Assembly (NCBI GenBank): GCA_026981855.1
Contig: JALSIB010000038.1
Span: 86,037-150,036 of the forward strand
Direction: 5' to 3'
DNA length: 64,000 nucleotides
Origin: Methylothermaceae bacterium
GTDB taxonomy: Bacteria > Pseudomonadota > Gammaproteobacteria > Methylococcales > Methylothermaceae
Below the pieces are notes generated by a model. The model saw nothing but the letters and a program-made list of their open reading frames with translations. It was not told where the DNA came from and ran no database searches. The position numbers and the translations under genes were made by a program. Below, one piece after another: positions 17,598 to 25,391 of this stretch (the first letter of the stretch is position 1; each line of letters starts with the position of its first letter).

Positions 17598-18844
17598 TGC
17601 AGGTTCGGATTCAGGACGCAATTTCGGGGGATCGGGAGGCCGAGGAGGCGGCCAGGATCATCCGGGCCTGTGTGCATTGTGGTTTCTGCAATGCCACCTG
17701 TCCCACCTATCGGCTGTTGGGGGACGAGCTCGACGGGCCGCGGGGGCGGATTTATCAGATCAAGGCGCTTCTGGAAGGCGGCCGGCCCACCTTCAATATC
17801 CAGAAGCATCTGGACCGTTGCTTGACTTGCCGGGCATGTGAAACCACCTGTCCTTCCGGAGTCGAGTACGGACGATTGCTGGATATCGGCCGGGGTTGGC
17901 TGGAAAGCGGGGCGCCGAGGCCATTGACCCAGAGGGTTCTGCGGCGGCTGTTGCGATTCTGGCTGCCGCACCCTCGCCGAATGCGGCCCTTGTGGAATCT
18001 GGGGCGGGTCTTGAGGCCGTTGTTGCCCGTTTCATTGAGGGTGTGGCTGGATCCTGGCGAAAACGATGCTCACTGGCCCGGGCCGCGCCATCGGAGGCGG
18101 ATGCTGGTTCTCGACGGTTGCGTGCAGCAACTGGCCGCCGCCCGGATCAATCAGGCCGCGGCCCGCGTGTTCGACCGCCTGGGAATCAGCCTGATTCGGG
18201 TACCGGAGGCGGGGTGCTGCGGCGCCTTGAGTTATCATCTGGGAGCCCACGAGGAAGGGCTGGATTTCATGCGCCGCAATATCGACGCTTGGTGGCCGCA
18301 GGTGGAGGCCGGGATCGAGGCGATCGTCGTCACCGCTTCCGGGTGCGGGGTGACGGTCAAGGAATATGGCCGGTTATTGGCGCATGATCCGGATTACGCC
18401 GTCAAGGCGCAGGCGATCTCCGCGCTGACCCGCGATCCCGCCGAGATTCTCGCCGCCGAGGATCTGGGCGGGTTGAAGGTGAAACCTCGCAGGGTGGCGT
18501 TCCAGTCCCCCTGCACCCTGCAACATGGCCAGCGGTTGAATGGTGTGACCGAAGGGGTTCTGCAAAGCCTGGGCTTCGATCTGGTTGGGGTGGAAGATCC
18601 CCATCTGTGCTGTGGTTCCGCCGGCACTTATTCACTCCTGCAGCCGAAACTGGCCGGAGAATTGCGGGACCGAAAACTCGCCACCCTGGAGAAGGCGGAC
18701 CCAGACGTCATCGCCAGCGCCAACATCGGCTGCATGCTCCATCTGTCGCCCGCTTCCAGGCGTCCTGTGGTGCATTGGCTGGAATTGCTGGCGGATCAAG
18801 GCAGGGAGACCGGCCGGTCCATATTGTCACCAATCCAACGGTAG
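17597..18844 (+). CDS. glcF: Glycolate oxidase iron-sulfur subunit GlcF
   Basis: A 415-residue iron-sulfur subunit. The start at 17597 overlaps the glcE stop. Two [4Fe-4S] motifs lie in the N-terminal ~100 residues: CVHCGFCNATCPTY and CLTCRACETTCPSGVEYG. Two CCG domains follow (EAGCCGALSYHLG and DPHLCCGSAGTYS), typical of heterodisulfide-reductase-like electron carriers. It passes electrons from the GlcDE flavins to the quinone pool at the membrane. Its last 49 bases overlap the 3' end of feoC on the other strand, so no space remains for a terminator between the convergent units. Confidence 0.95.
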   Translation: MQVRIQDAISGDREAEEAARIIRACVHCGFCNATCPTYRLLGDELDGPRGRIYQIKALLEGGRPTFNIQKHLDRCLTCRACETTCPSGVEYGRLLDIGRGWLESGAPRPLTQRVLRRLLRFWLPHPRRMRPLWNLGRVLRPLLPVSLRVWLDPGENDAHWPGPRHRRRMLVLDGCVQQLAAARINQAAARVFDRLGISLIRVPEAGCCGALSYHLGAHEEGLDFMRRNIDAWWPQVEAGIEAIVVTASGCGVTVKEYGRLLAHDPDYAVKAQAISALTRDPAEILAAEDLGGLKVKPRRVAFQSPCTLQHGQRLNGVTEGVLQSLGFDLVGVEDPHLCCGSAGTYSLLQPKLAGELRDRKLATLEKADPDVIASANIGCMLHLSPASRRPVVHWLELLADQGRETGRSILSPIQR

Positions 18845-19044
18845 ATTTCCACGCTTTCGCCGGGGCACAGCCGGCACCCTCCGGCGCACAAGGTGCCTTG
18901 CGGCAATTTGACCACGAGCCCTTTCTTCATCAGACGATGCAGCATCGCGCGCGCGACTTCCGGGTCGATTTGCAGCCGCGAGGCCAGATCCTTGAGCGGA
19001 AGCTGGCGGTGACAGCGCAGCAGCGCCCGCAGTTCCAGGATCAT
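18796..19044 (-). CDS. feoC: FeoC-like ferrous iron transport regulator
   Basis: An 82-residue winged-helix protein; the start codon at 19044 overlaps the feoB stop (ATGA). The N-terminal half is helix-turn-helix-like (LPLKDLASRLQIDPEVARAM, then LMKKGLVVKL). A cysteine cluster follows (CAGGCRLCPG), matching the FeoC pattern thought to bind an iron-sulfur cluster and to influence FeoB stability or expression. Being third gene in feoABC supports the call. The last 49 bases overlap glcF antisense. Confidence 0.85.
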   Translation of the reverse strand: MILELRALLRCHRQLPLKDLASRLQIDPEVARAMLHRLMKKGLVVKLPQGTLCAGGCRLCPGESVEIYRWIGDNMDRPVSLP

Positions 19045-21374
19045 TTGCAGCAACTCCGGTGAATGAGACCGGGGCCGCCCTGGCCTGTGGCCGGGACCAG
19101 GGGCGGCGCTGTTTTGCGGCCTCTTATCCTGAGAAGCAGCCAGAATGCCGCCAACGCCAGGAAGATGGATGCCATCCACAGGACCGATTGCGCCGGATGC
19201 CGGGAAAAGGTTGCGGCCTGATAAAAGAAAACGGCGCTGCTGTAGGCCAGCCCGGTGGTCCAGGTGAGGGCGAAGAGCATCCAGCCGGTTCCCGTCTCCC
19301 GCCGGATGGTGGCGGTGGCCGCGACACAGGGGGCGTAGAGAAGGATGAAAAGCAGATAGGCGAAGGCCCCGTGATGGCCGTCGAAATGGCGCACCATGGC
19401 GCCAAAGGTGGCCCCGTGGACCGCCTGGGCGGCAGCGGCCTGGGCCGGATCGCTGGTGGAGTCCAGGATTCCCAGCCCCAGCGGGTCGGCCAGGTTGCCG
19501 ATGGCGTCGTTCAGGTTGGCCGGAATGGTGTCCAGTGCCTCCTTCAACGCCGGGATGAGCGCGAATGATTTTGCGGTGGAAGCCGGTGTGTGGTCGAGGT
19601 GGGAATACAGGGCGTCCAGAGTGCCGACCACGACTTCCTTGGCCAGTACGCCGGTCATGATGCCCACGGTCGCCGGCCAGTTGTCCTGCTGGATGCCCAA
19701 AGGTCCGAATACCGGTGTGATGGCGCGGGCCGCGGCGCTGAGCATGGATTGATCGGGTTCCACTTCCCCGAACCTGCCATCGGTGCTCCAGGCGTTGAAT
19801 ACGTTGATGACCATGACCATGACGACGATGTACTTCCCCGCGTCGGAGGCGAAACCTTTCAGCCTCAGCCAACTGTGCAGCAACAGATTGCGCAGGCTCG
19901 GCAACTGGTAGGCGGGCAATTCCATCAGCAGGGCTTCGGGTTCGCCGGGGAGAAGGGTGGTCTTGAGCAGGAATGCGGTCGCCATCGCCGCCAGGATGCC
20001 GATGACATACAGCGCGAACACGATGTTCTGGCCTCCATGGGGAAAGAATGCGGCGGCGAACAGGGCATAGACGGCAAGACGGGCGCCGCAGGACATGAAC
20101 GGCGCCATCATCACGGTGAGGATGCGTTCGCGTTCGCCTTCCAGGGTTCTTGCGGCCATGATCGAAGGCACGTTGCAGCCGAACCCGACGATCAGCGGGA
20201 CGAATGCCTTGCCCGGCAGCCCCAGACGGGACATCAGCCGGTCCATGATGAAGGCGGCGCGCGCCATGTACCCTGAATCCTCCAGAAAAGTGAGGAACAG
20301 ATAGAGGAAACCGATGATGGGGATGAAGGTGGCGACCACCTGGAGTCCTCCACCGATGCCGTCCGCCAGGAACACCTGGAGCCAGGCCGGTGCTTTCACG
20401 GTCTGGAGCAGCGCCTTGAAACCGTCGACGAACAGCGCGCCGGCCGCCTGATCGAAGAAATCCACGAAGGCGCCGCCGAAATTGATGGTAAAGGTGAACA
20501 TCAGATACATCGCCAGCAGGAATACCGGAATGCCCAACCAGCGATTCAATACCAGCGTGTCGATCCGGTCGGAAGGAGTCGGCAGCCCTGTGTGATTGCG
20601 CCGCAGCACTTCCCTTCCGATGGTTTGCGCCTGGCGGTAACGGGCGTCGGCGATCAGCAGGTCGGGGTCGTCGGGCAGATCGTGGCGGATCGTGGCGGTG
20701 AGGCGCTTGGCCGCTTCGGGCAGGGGCGTCGGAGACCTGTGCCCGGCGAGCAGATGAAGCGCCAGCCAGGGGGAGGGCGGTTCCGCGAGCAAGGGGGTCA
20801 GTCCCGTTTCGAGACGGACGAGCGCCTTTTCCAATGGAGGCGGATAGGAAACGATCGGTTCGGGGCAGTGGGGATTTTCTGATTGTCCGGCGATGGCGCT
20901 TTTGAGTGCCTCGATTCCGCCGGCCTGTCGCGCAATCACGGGAACCACGGGAATGCCCAGAATTTCGCCGAGTTTCCGGGTGTCCACCTCCATCCCCAGA
21001 CGTTTGGCCCGGTCCATCATGTTGAGCGCCAGAACCTGAGGCGTCCCTGTTTCAAGCAGTTGCAAGGTCAGATACAGGCCCCGCTCCAGCTGCGTGGCGT
21101 CCACGATATTGACGACCACCCCGGCCTGACGGGAGAGCAGAAAATCCCTGGCGATGCGCTCGTCGGCGGAGGTGTCTTCCGGATCGAGCGAGTAGGTGCC
21201 GGGAAGATCGATGACCTTGTAACGGCTGTCCCGGTATCGATAGTGGCCTTCCTTGCGCTCGACGGTCACCCCCGGCCAGTTGCCGGTGCGCTGCCGGGTT
21301 CCGGTGAGAAGATTGAAAAGCGAGGTCTTTCCGGAATTGGGATTGCCGATCAGTGCGATGACATGGGTGGTCAT
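19041..21374 (-). CDS. feoB: Ferrous iron transporter FeoB
   Basis: A 777-residue GTPase-coupled Fe(II) transporter. The N-terminal G domain has G1 GNPNSGKTSLF (residues 10-20), G3 DLPGTYSL and G4-like NMMD. The membrane part has the two Gate domains with PLIVGFGCNVPSIMAARTLE and a later Gate motif with GVLAKEVVVGTLD, and about ten membrane segments. The C-terminus ends in HRSCCK. Gene order and overlaps on the minus strand (feoA stop/feoB start and feoB stop/feoC start) define one operon. Inner membrane; imports Fe2+ into the cytoplasm. Confidence 0.96.
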   Translation of the reverse strand: MTTHVIALIGNPNSGKTSLFNLLTGTRQRTGNWPGVTVERKEGHYRYRDSRYKVIDLPGTYSLDPEDTSADERIARDFLLSRQAGVVVNIVDATQLERGLYLTLQLLETGTPQVLALNMMDRAKRLGMEVDTRKLGEILGIPVVPVIARQAGGIEALKSAIAGQSENPHCPEPIVSYPPPLEKALVRLETGLTPLLAEPPSPWLALHLLAGHRSPTPLPEAAKRLTATIRHDLPDDPDLLIADARYRQAQTIGREVLRRNHTGLPTPSDRIDTLVLNRWLGIPVFLLAMYLMFTFTINFGGAFVDFFDQAAGALFVDGFKALLQTVKAPAWLQVFLADGIGGGLQVVATFIPIIGFLYLFLTFLEDSGYMARAAFIMDRLMSRLGLPGKAFVPLIVGFGCNVPSIMAARTLEGERERILTVMMAPFMSCGARLAVYALFAAAFFPHGGQNIVFALYVIGILAAMATAFLLKTTLLPGEPEALLMELPAYQLPSLRNLLLHSWLRLKGFASDAGKYIVVMVMVINVFNAWSTDGRFGEVEPDQSMLSAAARAITPVFGPLGIQQDNWPATVGIMTGVLAKEVVVGTLDALYSHLDHTPASTAKSFALIPALKEALDTIPANLNDAIGNLADPLGLGILDSTSDPAQAAAAQAVHGATFGAMVRHFDGHHGAFAYLLFILLYAPCVAATATIRRETGTGWMLFALTWTTGLAYSSAVFFYQAATFSRHPAQSVLWMASIFLALAAFWLLLRIRGRKTAPPLVPATGQGGPGLIHRSCCK

Positions 21375-21595
21375 TGGCGGACTCGCACCAGAATCTGTTT
21401 CGCAAGGTTGTGGCCGATCGCCATGCGTTCCTGGTGACGGCCGACGACGATGGCGCCGTTGCGGTTGCGCAGTACCGTCAAATGGGTGCCTGGAGGCAGT
21501 CCCAGGCTCAGCATGCGTTTGTGGAGCCTTCCAGGTACCGTAGCGATCTGAATATCTTTACCGGGAGGAATGGTGTTCAACGGATAGGACGCCAT
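21371..21595 (-). CDS. feoA: FeoA ferrous iron transport accessory protein
   Basis: A 74-residue SH3-like protein, close to the usual FeoA length. I choose the ATG at 21595 (MASYPLNTIPPG) because it follows gatgagg with a 6-base spacing. The upstream ATGs at 21610 and 21607 lie only a few bases from the predicted transcription start. Family features: LNTIPPGKDI, HKRMLSLGLPPGTHLTVL and the basic end KQILVRV. FeoA binds FeoB on the cytoplasmic side. Its stop overlaps the feoB start. Confidence 0.9.
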   Translation of the reverse strand: MASYPLNTIPPGKDIQIATVPGRLHKRMLSLGLPPGTHLTVLRNRNGAIVVGRHQERMAIGHNLAKQILVRVRQ

Positions 21596-21615
21596 GGCAT
21601 GCCTCATCATGTGAA

Positions 21616-21652
21616 TGAGAATGATTGTAGTTTGTAATCGAGAGGTTGTCTA
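21616..21652 (-). promoter_or_regulatory. feoABC promoter with overlapping Fur box
   Basis: On the minus strand, TAGACA (21652-21647) and TACAAT (21629-21624) are 17 bases apart, a good sigma-70 promoter. The -10 element lies in a Fur-type sequence: on the plus strand 21616-21630 reads tgagaatgattgtag, matching 10 of the 12 fixed positions of the TGAnAATnATTnTCA core. Iron-bound Fur would block RNA polymerase here. Confidence 0.75.
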
Positions 21653-21858
21653 ATGGTTTTTCCTCCTGTCATGGCCGCACCTTGGGACTTCTCCACCCGG
21701 GCCGGCGTCTGATCACAAGTTCCTCAGCAGTCTGAATCCGGCGGCAAGGCGTGGCCGGATCCGATTTCCGATCCATGGGTAAAAACATTAAAATACCCGT
21801 GTCCTTTGGATGATCGAGGGAGTCAGAGGTTCCACCCCCAGTCAGGAGACAACGAGCA

Positions 21859-22635
21859 ATGGCCAGGCAGGATATCGCCAAGAAAAAGCGCGCCGGAAAA
21901 CCCAAAAAGAAACGTTCCTACAGGGGGCGGGCCGTCTTATGGATTTTCGTCTTCATGATCATCGACGAGGTGACCCCCGGCATTCCCCTGGCCGAGGTGT
22001 TCATTCTGGCGATCCTGATTATTCTGCCCCGCTGGTTGCTCAACATGGTTCACAGGGTGTACGAATATGTCCCTCACAAACAGTCGTGGCGCAGCGTCGG
22101 GGACATCTGTCACCGTAACGTGTTGACGGTTTCCCCTCAGGCCAGTGTCCTTGAAGCGGCCCGGTTGATGGGGGAGGAGCAGGTCAGAAGCCTGGTCGTG
22201 GTGGAAAAGCGCGAGGCCCTGCCGCTTCTGGAAAGCGAAGCGGAGGACAAGCCGCAAGGCGGCAAAAAGCAGAGCCGCAAAAAGGCCAGGGAAAAAGCCG
22301 CTCAGCCGGAGCACGTGTTTTATCCGGTCGGGATTGTTACCGACCGCGACATTGCCCTGCGGGTGGAGGCCGAAGGGTTGCCGTGGGAAGAAACCGCCGT
22401 CTCCGAGGCGATGACGGCGAACGTGGAGGTGATGCCGTCGCAGACGGAAGTCCACGCGGCGGTGGAAAAGATGGGGGAACTGGGGATTCGGCAGATACCG
22501 GTGGTGGACGACCGCGGCAATCTGATGGGCATTCTCAGCCTGGACGATATCATCGCCATGCTTTCAGACAGCCTGGACGACATGGTCGAACTGCTGCGGC
22601 GGGAAGCGCAATTGGAAGCCGAGATCACGAGATAG
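21859..22635 (+). CDS. Membrane-anchored CBS-pair protein, copy 1
   Basis: A 258-residue protein. Residues 1-25 are Lys/Arg-rich, 26-57 hydrophobic (one or two membrane segments including MIIDEVTPGIP), followed by LLNMVHRVYEYVPHK. A CBS pair follows: CBS1 (about 80-165) starts VGDICHRNVLTVSP and is split by a ~35-residue lysine-rich insert; CBS2 (about 178-235) has MTANVEVMPSQ and RQIPVVDDRGNLMGILSLDD. CBS pairs bind adenosine nucleotides or act as regulatory modules. No catalytic or transporter domain is attached. It is followed 36 bases later by a clear paralogue with the same layout. Function unknown; a membrane-bound energy or nucleotide sensor is inference. Confidence 0.85.
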   Translation: MARQDIAKKKRAGKPKKKRSYRGRAVLWIFVFMIIDEVTPGIPLAEVFILAILIILPRWLLNMVHRVYEYVPHKQSWRSVGDICHRNVLTVSPQASVLEAARLMGEEQVRSLVVVEKREALPLLESEAEDKPQGGKKQSRKKAREKAAQPEHVFYPVGIVTDRDIALRVEAEGLPWEETAVSEAMTANVEVMPSQTEVHAAVEKMGELGIRQIPVVDDRGNLMGILSLDDIIAMLSDSLDDMVELLRREAQLEAEITR

Positions 22636-22671
22636 ACGCGCCAGCGAGCGACTGGAACCGGGGGAGAGGAA

Positions 22672-23445
22672 ATGGCCGAAAAAGAGCAAGGCGAAAGAAA
22701 GAAACCGAAGAAGGAGCGTTCCTATAAAGCCAAGGTGATCTTGTGGACCGTCGTGCTGATGGTGATCGACGAGATCACCATTGGCATTCCGGAGGCGGAT
22801 CTGGTGCTGTTCTACGTGGTGCTTTTCCGCCCCAAATGGTTTCTCAATATGACCCACAAGCTCTACAAATATGTGCCCCACAGGCGGGCCTGGCGTCCCG
22901 TCAGCCAGATCTGCCGGCGCGAGCTGGTGACGGTGACGGTGGATGAAACCGTGACCGAAGCGGCCAGACTGATGCGGGACCATCAGGCCAGAAGCCTCGT
23001 CGTGATCGAAGAACGCCGCTATATGCCGGATGCCGCAACGAACCAGGCGGGTAAGAAAAAATCCTGGTTTGGCAAACGTTCCCGCAAGCAAGCGGTGGAA
23101 ACTGTGAAATCGGATCCCGAAACCCTTCTCGTGCCGGTCGGCACCCTGACCGACAGAGAGCTGGTGCTGCGGGTCGGGGCGGCGGAAAATGGGGGGCAGG
23201 CCCTGTCGGTGGGAGATATCATGACGCCCGAACCCGGTGTCGTGCTCGAAAACGAAGATATCAACTCCGCGGTCGAAAAAATGCGGGAAGCCGGAATGCG
23301 CCGTTTGCCGGTGGTGGACGACCGGGGCGCGTTGGTGGGGCTGTTGAGCCTCGATGATGCGATCACCGTGCTTTCGGAAGGACTCAACGACATGTCGTTG
23401 CTGCTGCAACGCGAAAGTCAAAAGGAAGCGGCGGGCTCGGTCTGA
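22672..23445 (+). CDS. Membrane-anchored CBS-pair protein, copy 2
   Basis: A 257-residue paralogue of the preceding gene: basic N-terminus, membrane segment with VIDEITIGIPEADL, FLNMTHKLYKYVPHR, then two CBS modules (ICRRELVTVTVDETV and MTPEPGVVLENEDINSAVEKM) and RRLPVVDDRGALVGLLSLDD. CBS1 also carries a charged insert (KKSWFGKRSRKQAVE), different in sequence from copy 1. The ATG follows ggggagagga, a good ribosome binding site. The two copies look like an old tandem duplication kept together, so they may form a heteromer. No known family name is recognised. Confidence 0.85.
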   Translation: MAEKEQGERKKPKKERSYKAKVILWTVVLMVIDEITIGIPEADLVLFYVVLFRPKWFLNMTHKLYKYVPHRRAWRPVSQICRRELVTVTVDETVTEAARLMRDHQARSLVVIEERRYMPDAATNQAGKKKSWFGKRSRKQAVETVKSDPETLLVPVGTLTDRELVLRVGAAENGGQALSVGDIMTPEPGVVLENEDINSAVEKMREAGMRRLPVVDDRGALVGLLSLDDAITVLSEGLNDMSLLLQRESQKEAAGSV

Positions 23446-23488
23446 CGTTCTTCGGCCCGCCGCCATATGCCCTGATGAGGAAAGGGAA

Positions 23489-23875
23489 TCAGGGGGCGTT
23501 TTGGGTTTTCGCCTTGGGTTCGGCCAGCAACCATTCTTCGTTTTCCCGGGAACGGCAGAAGAAAAAGACGCTTTCCCCACTCAGGCCCCGGATGCTGTTG
23601 TAAATCCTGACCTTGCGGCAGGTTCTCTTGGAGGTCTCATAGGTTTTGACTGGCGTGACTTTACCCGCCGCGCCGGTTTTCGGGTTTTTCCATTCCAGGG
23701 TTTTGCCATCCGGCTGGTTGTTGAGGGCGTTTTGGACAGCGGAATTGTAGAGCGACCAGTCTTCTTCGTTGTAATAACGGACCGGGGAGTAATTGAGCCA
23801 ACGAAGATTGAAGGCTTCGGCTCCCGTGGTCATGAAACCTGCCACGATCAAACACGTCAATAAGAATTTTTTCAT
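23489..23875 (-). CDS. RT0821/Lpp0805-like small exported protein
   Basis: A 128-residue exported protein starting at ATG 23875 (MKKFLLTCLIVAGFMTTGAEA, cleavage near 21). A longer in-frame start would put ~37 non-signal residues in front and is rejected. The C-terminal region (LEWKNPKTGAAGKVTPVKTY, then CRKVRIY and FFFCRSRENEEWLL) resembles the surface antigen domain seen in Lpp0805/17-kDa-antigen-like proteins, where W-x-N-x3-G-x-x-G-x-V-x-P and a disulfide-forming cysteine pair recur. No glycine-zipper segment is present. Outer-membrane or periplasmic role not known. Confidence 0.7.
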   Translation of the reverse strand: MKKFLLTCLIVAGFMTTGAEAFNLRWLNYSPVRYYNEEDWSLYNSAVQNALNNQPDGKTLEWKNPKTGAAGKVTPVKTYETSKRTCRKVRIYNSIRGLSGESVFFFCRSRENEEWLLAEPKAKTQNAP

Positions 23876-24036
23876 CCCGTTAGTTCCTTTGATAAAGAGT
23901 CCATGGTGGAAATTCGTTAGCAGTATACCCGCCTTTGGCTTTCTGACCAATCTGGACGCGGCCGCCGCGTGAACCCCGGGAGGCATGCCGAATCACCGGG
24001 TTGGCAAAACACTCTCAATCGACGGGACGATTCTTT

Positions 24037-24720
24037 TTATGAAGAAGGGATTTGTGGCGCGGACGCTTCTTTTTCATCGTCAGTGACGACACGGATCTCG
24101 TCATCCGTTCCGCTTTCAGCTTCCCCGGTTTCCGATTCCGGGGGGGATGTGGAGGATGCGGTTTGATCCGAATAGATGAGCACCCCGTCTTCTTCCTGAT
24201 CCGTTTCCGGCTCATCTGTCACTGGCTCTTCTTCCATTTCCGGGGCGGGGGAAGGTTCCAATGGCGCGGGCGCCTCTGGTTCCGGGTCCGGAATGGAAGC
24301 GGACGCAGCGGCTGCCGGTTGTGATGCCGAAGCCTCATCCTTCGAGGGAAGCGCCCGCGCCAGGCTTTCCAGGCGGCTGTTGAGAAGCCGCTGTAACCGA
24401 TGGGGGAAGTCGGCCAGGGTTTTGGGGTCGGGATGGAGATGCCAGGCGACGAATACCTGCCAGAACTGCTTTTCCGCTTCCAGCCATTGAGCGGCGACTT
24501 CCTGGGCTGCTTCATCGCTCAAGGGTTGGTGGCTCTTGAGCCATTGGCTGTAGTGGAGTCCGCGTTCTGCGGTGTTGCGCTCCAGAAGATCGGCCATTTC
24601 CTCCAGGGAGCGGGTTCGTTGCCGGCGTGTACGCCACGACAGCACGCCCCAGGCCAATGCCAGGAAAGCGAGAAGCAGAAAAAGCTCGGTGCCCAACAGG
24701 GCGGGAACGGAAAGATTCAT
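24037..24720 (-). CDS. Membrane-anchored protein with acidic low-complexity tail (third gene of vWA operon)
   Basis: A 227-residue protein: N-terminal membrane helix (about 8-28, LGTELFLLLAFLALAWGVL), a helical region to ~125 with LNSRLESLARALPSK, then a Pro/Glu/Ala/Ser-rich acidic tail to the end. It overlaps the upstream gene by four bases, so it is coupled to the coiled-coil protein and the vWA protein. No recognised domain. The shape, a short anchor with a soluble helical part and disordered acidic tail, suggests a scaffold or partner of the other two; that is inference. Confidence 0.75.
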   Translation of the reverse strand: MNLSVPALLGTELFLLLAFLALAWGVLSWRTRRQRTRSLEEMADLLERNTAERGLHYSQWLKSHQPLSDEAAQEVAAQWLEAEKQFWQVFVAWHLHPDPKTLADFPHRLQRLLNSRLESLARALPSKDEASASQPAAAASASIPDPEPEAPAPLEPSPAPEMEEEPVTDEPETDQEEDGVLIYSDQTASSTSPPESETGEAESGTDDEIRVVTDDEKEASAPQIPSS

Positions 24721-25391
24721 CTGTCGTCGACCAGTGTGATCACCAGGTCTTCGTTTTCTTCGTCGTTTTCGGAAGATCCGGTCAGATGATGTTCGCTCTG
24801 TTTCAGGGTGTCCAAAATCTTTTGCCGGCTGGCCTCTATGTCTTGCTGGGTTCTGTCTGCCGCGAACATGCGGGTGTATTCCCTGGAGAGGGTTTCCACC
24901 GTGGCCGTCGCCACCTGAAGCTGTCGTGTCAACTGTTCTGTTTCCCTTTTGAGCCGGTCGATTTCTTGCTCGGCTTTGTCGAGCGTTTCTTTCATTACCG
25001 GATCTTCCCGCTGGGGCAGGTTCGCCAGCAACTCCTGGTAAGGCTTGGAAAGTTCCCTGACACGTTGGTCGATTTGGCCGAGCAGGGTGGTGTCTCTTTG
25101 CAGGAACAGCTTTACGATCTGATGATAGAGGGCTGTCTCGAGTGCCTGGATGGTGGCCAGGAATTCCCGGCGTTTGTCTTCGGGGAAGGACTGGATTTCC
25201 ATGAGGATTTCGTTCAGCTCCCCGGCGTGATTTTCGCCGGCCTTTCTCAAGCGGTCGATCACTTTCCTGATGCCCTGTTGTTCCCGCAAGTCGCGCCGGG
25301 TCATGATCCAGATGATGCCGGCCAGGGTGACGAGCAGGAGCGCGGCCCCCTCCAGCAGCAGGAATCCCGTCAACGGATCAAGCACGATCAT
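24717..25391 (-). CDS. Single-pass coiled-coil membrane protein (second gene of vWA operon)
   Basis: A 224-residue protein with an N-terminal membrane helix (about 12-30, LLLEGAALLLVTLAGIIWIM) and a long helical body (40-205) rich in heptad-like Leu/Glu/Lys patterns (QEIDRLKRETEQLTRQLQVA), so probably coiled coil. The C-terminus is acidic. Start and stop overlap both neighbours by four bases (ATGA), so the three proteins are made together. No known family is recognised. TolA/ExbB-like energy coupling is not supported by any motif. Confidence 0.75.
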   Translation of the reverse strand: MIVLDPLTGFLLLEGAALLLVTLAGIIWIMTRRDLREQQGIRKVIDRLRKAGENHAGELNEILMEIQSFPEDKRREFLATIQALETALYHQIVKLFLQRDTTLLGQIDQRVRELSKPYQELLANLPQREDPVMKETLDKAEQEIDRLKRETEQLTRQLQVATATVETLSREYTRMFAADRTQQDIEASRQKILDTLKQSEHHLTGSSENDEENEDLVITLVDDR

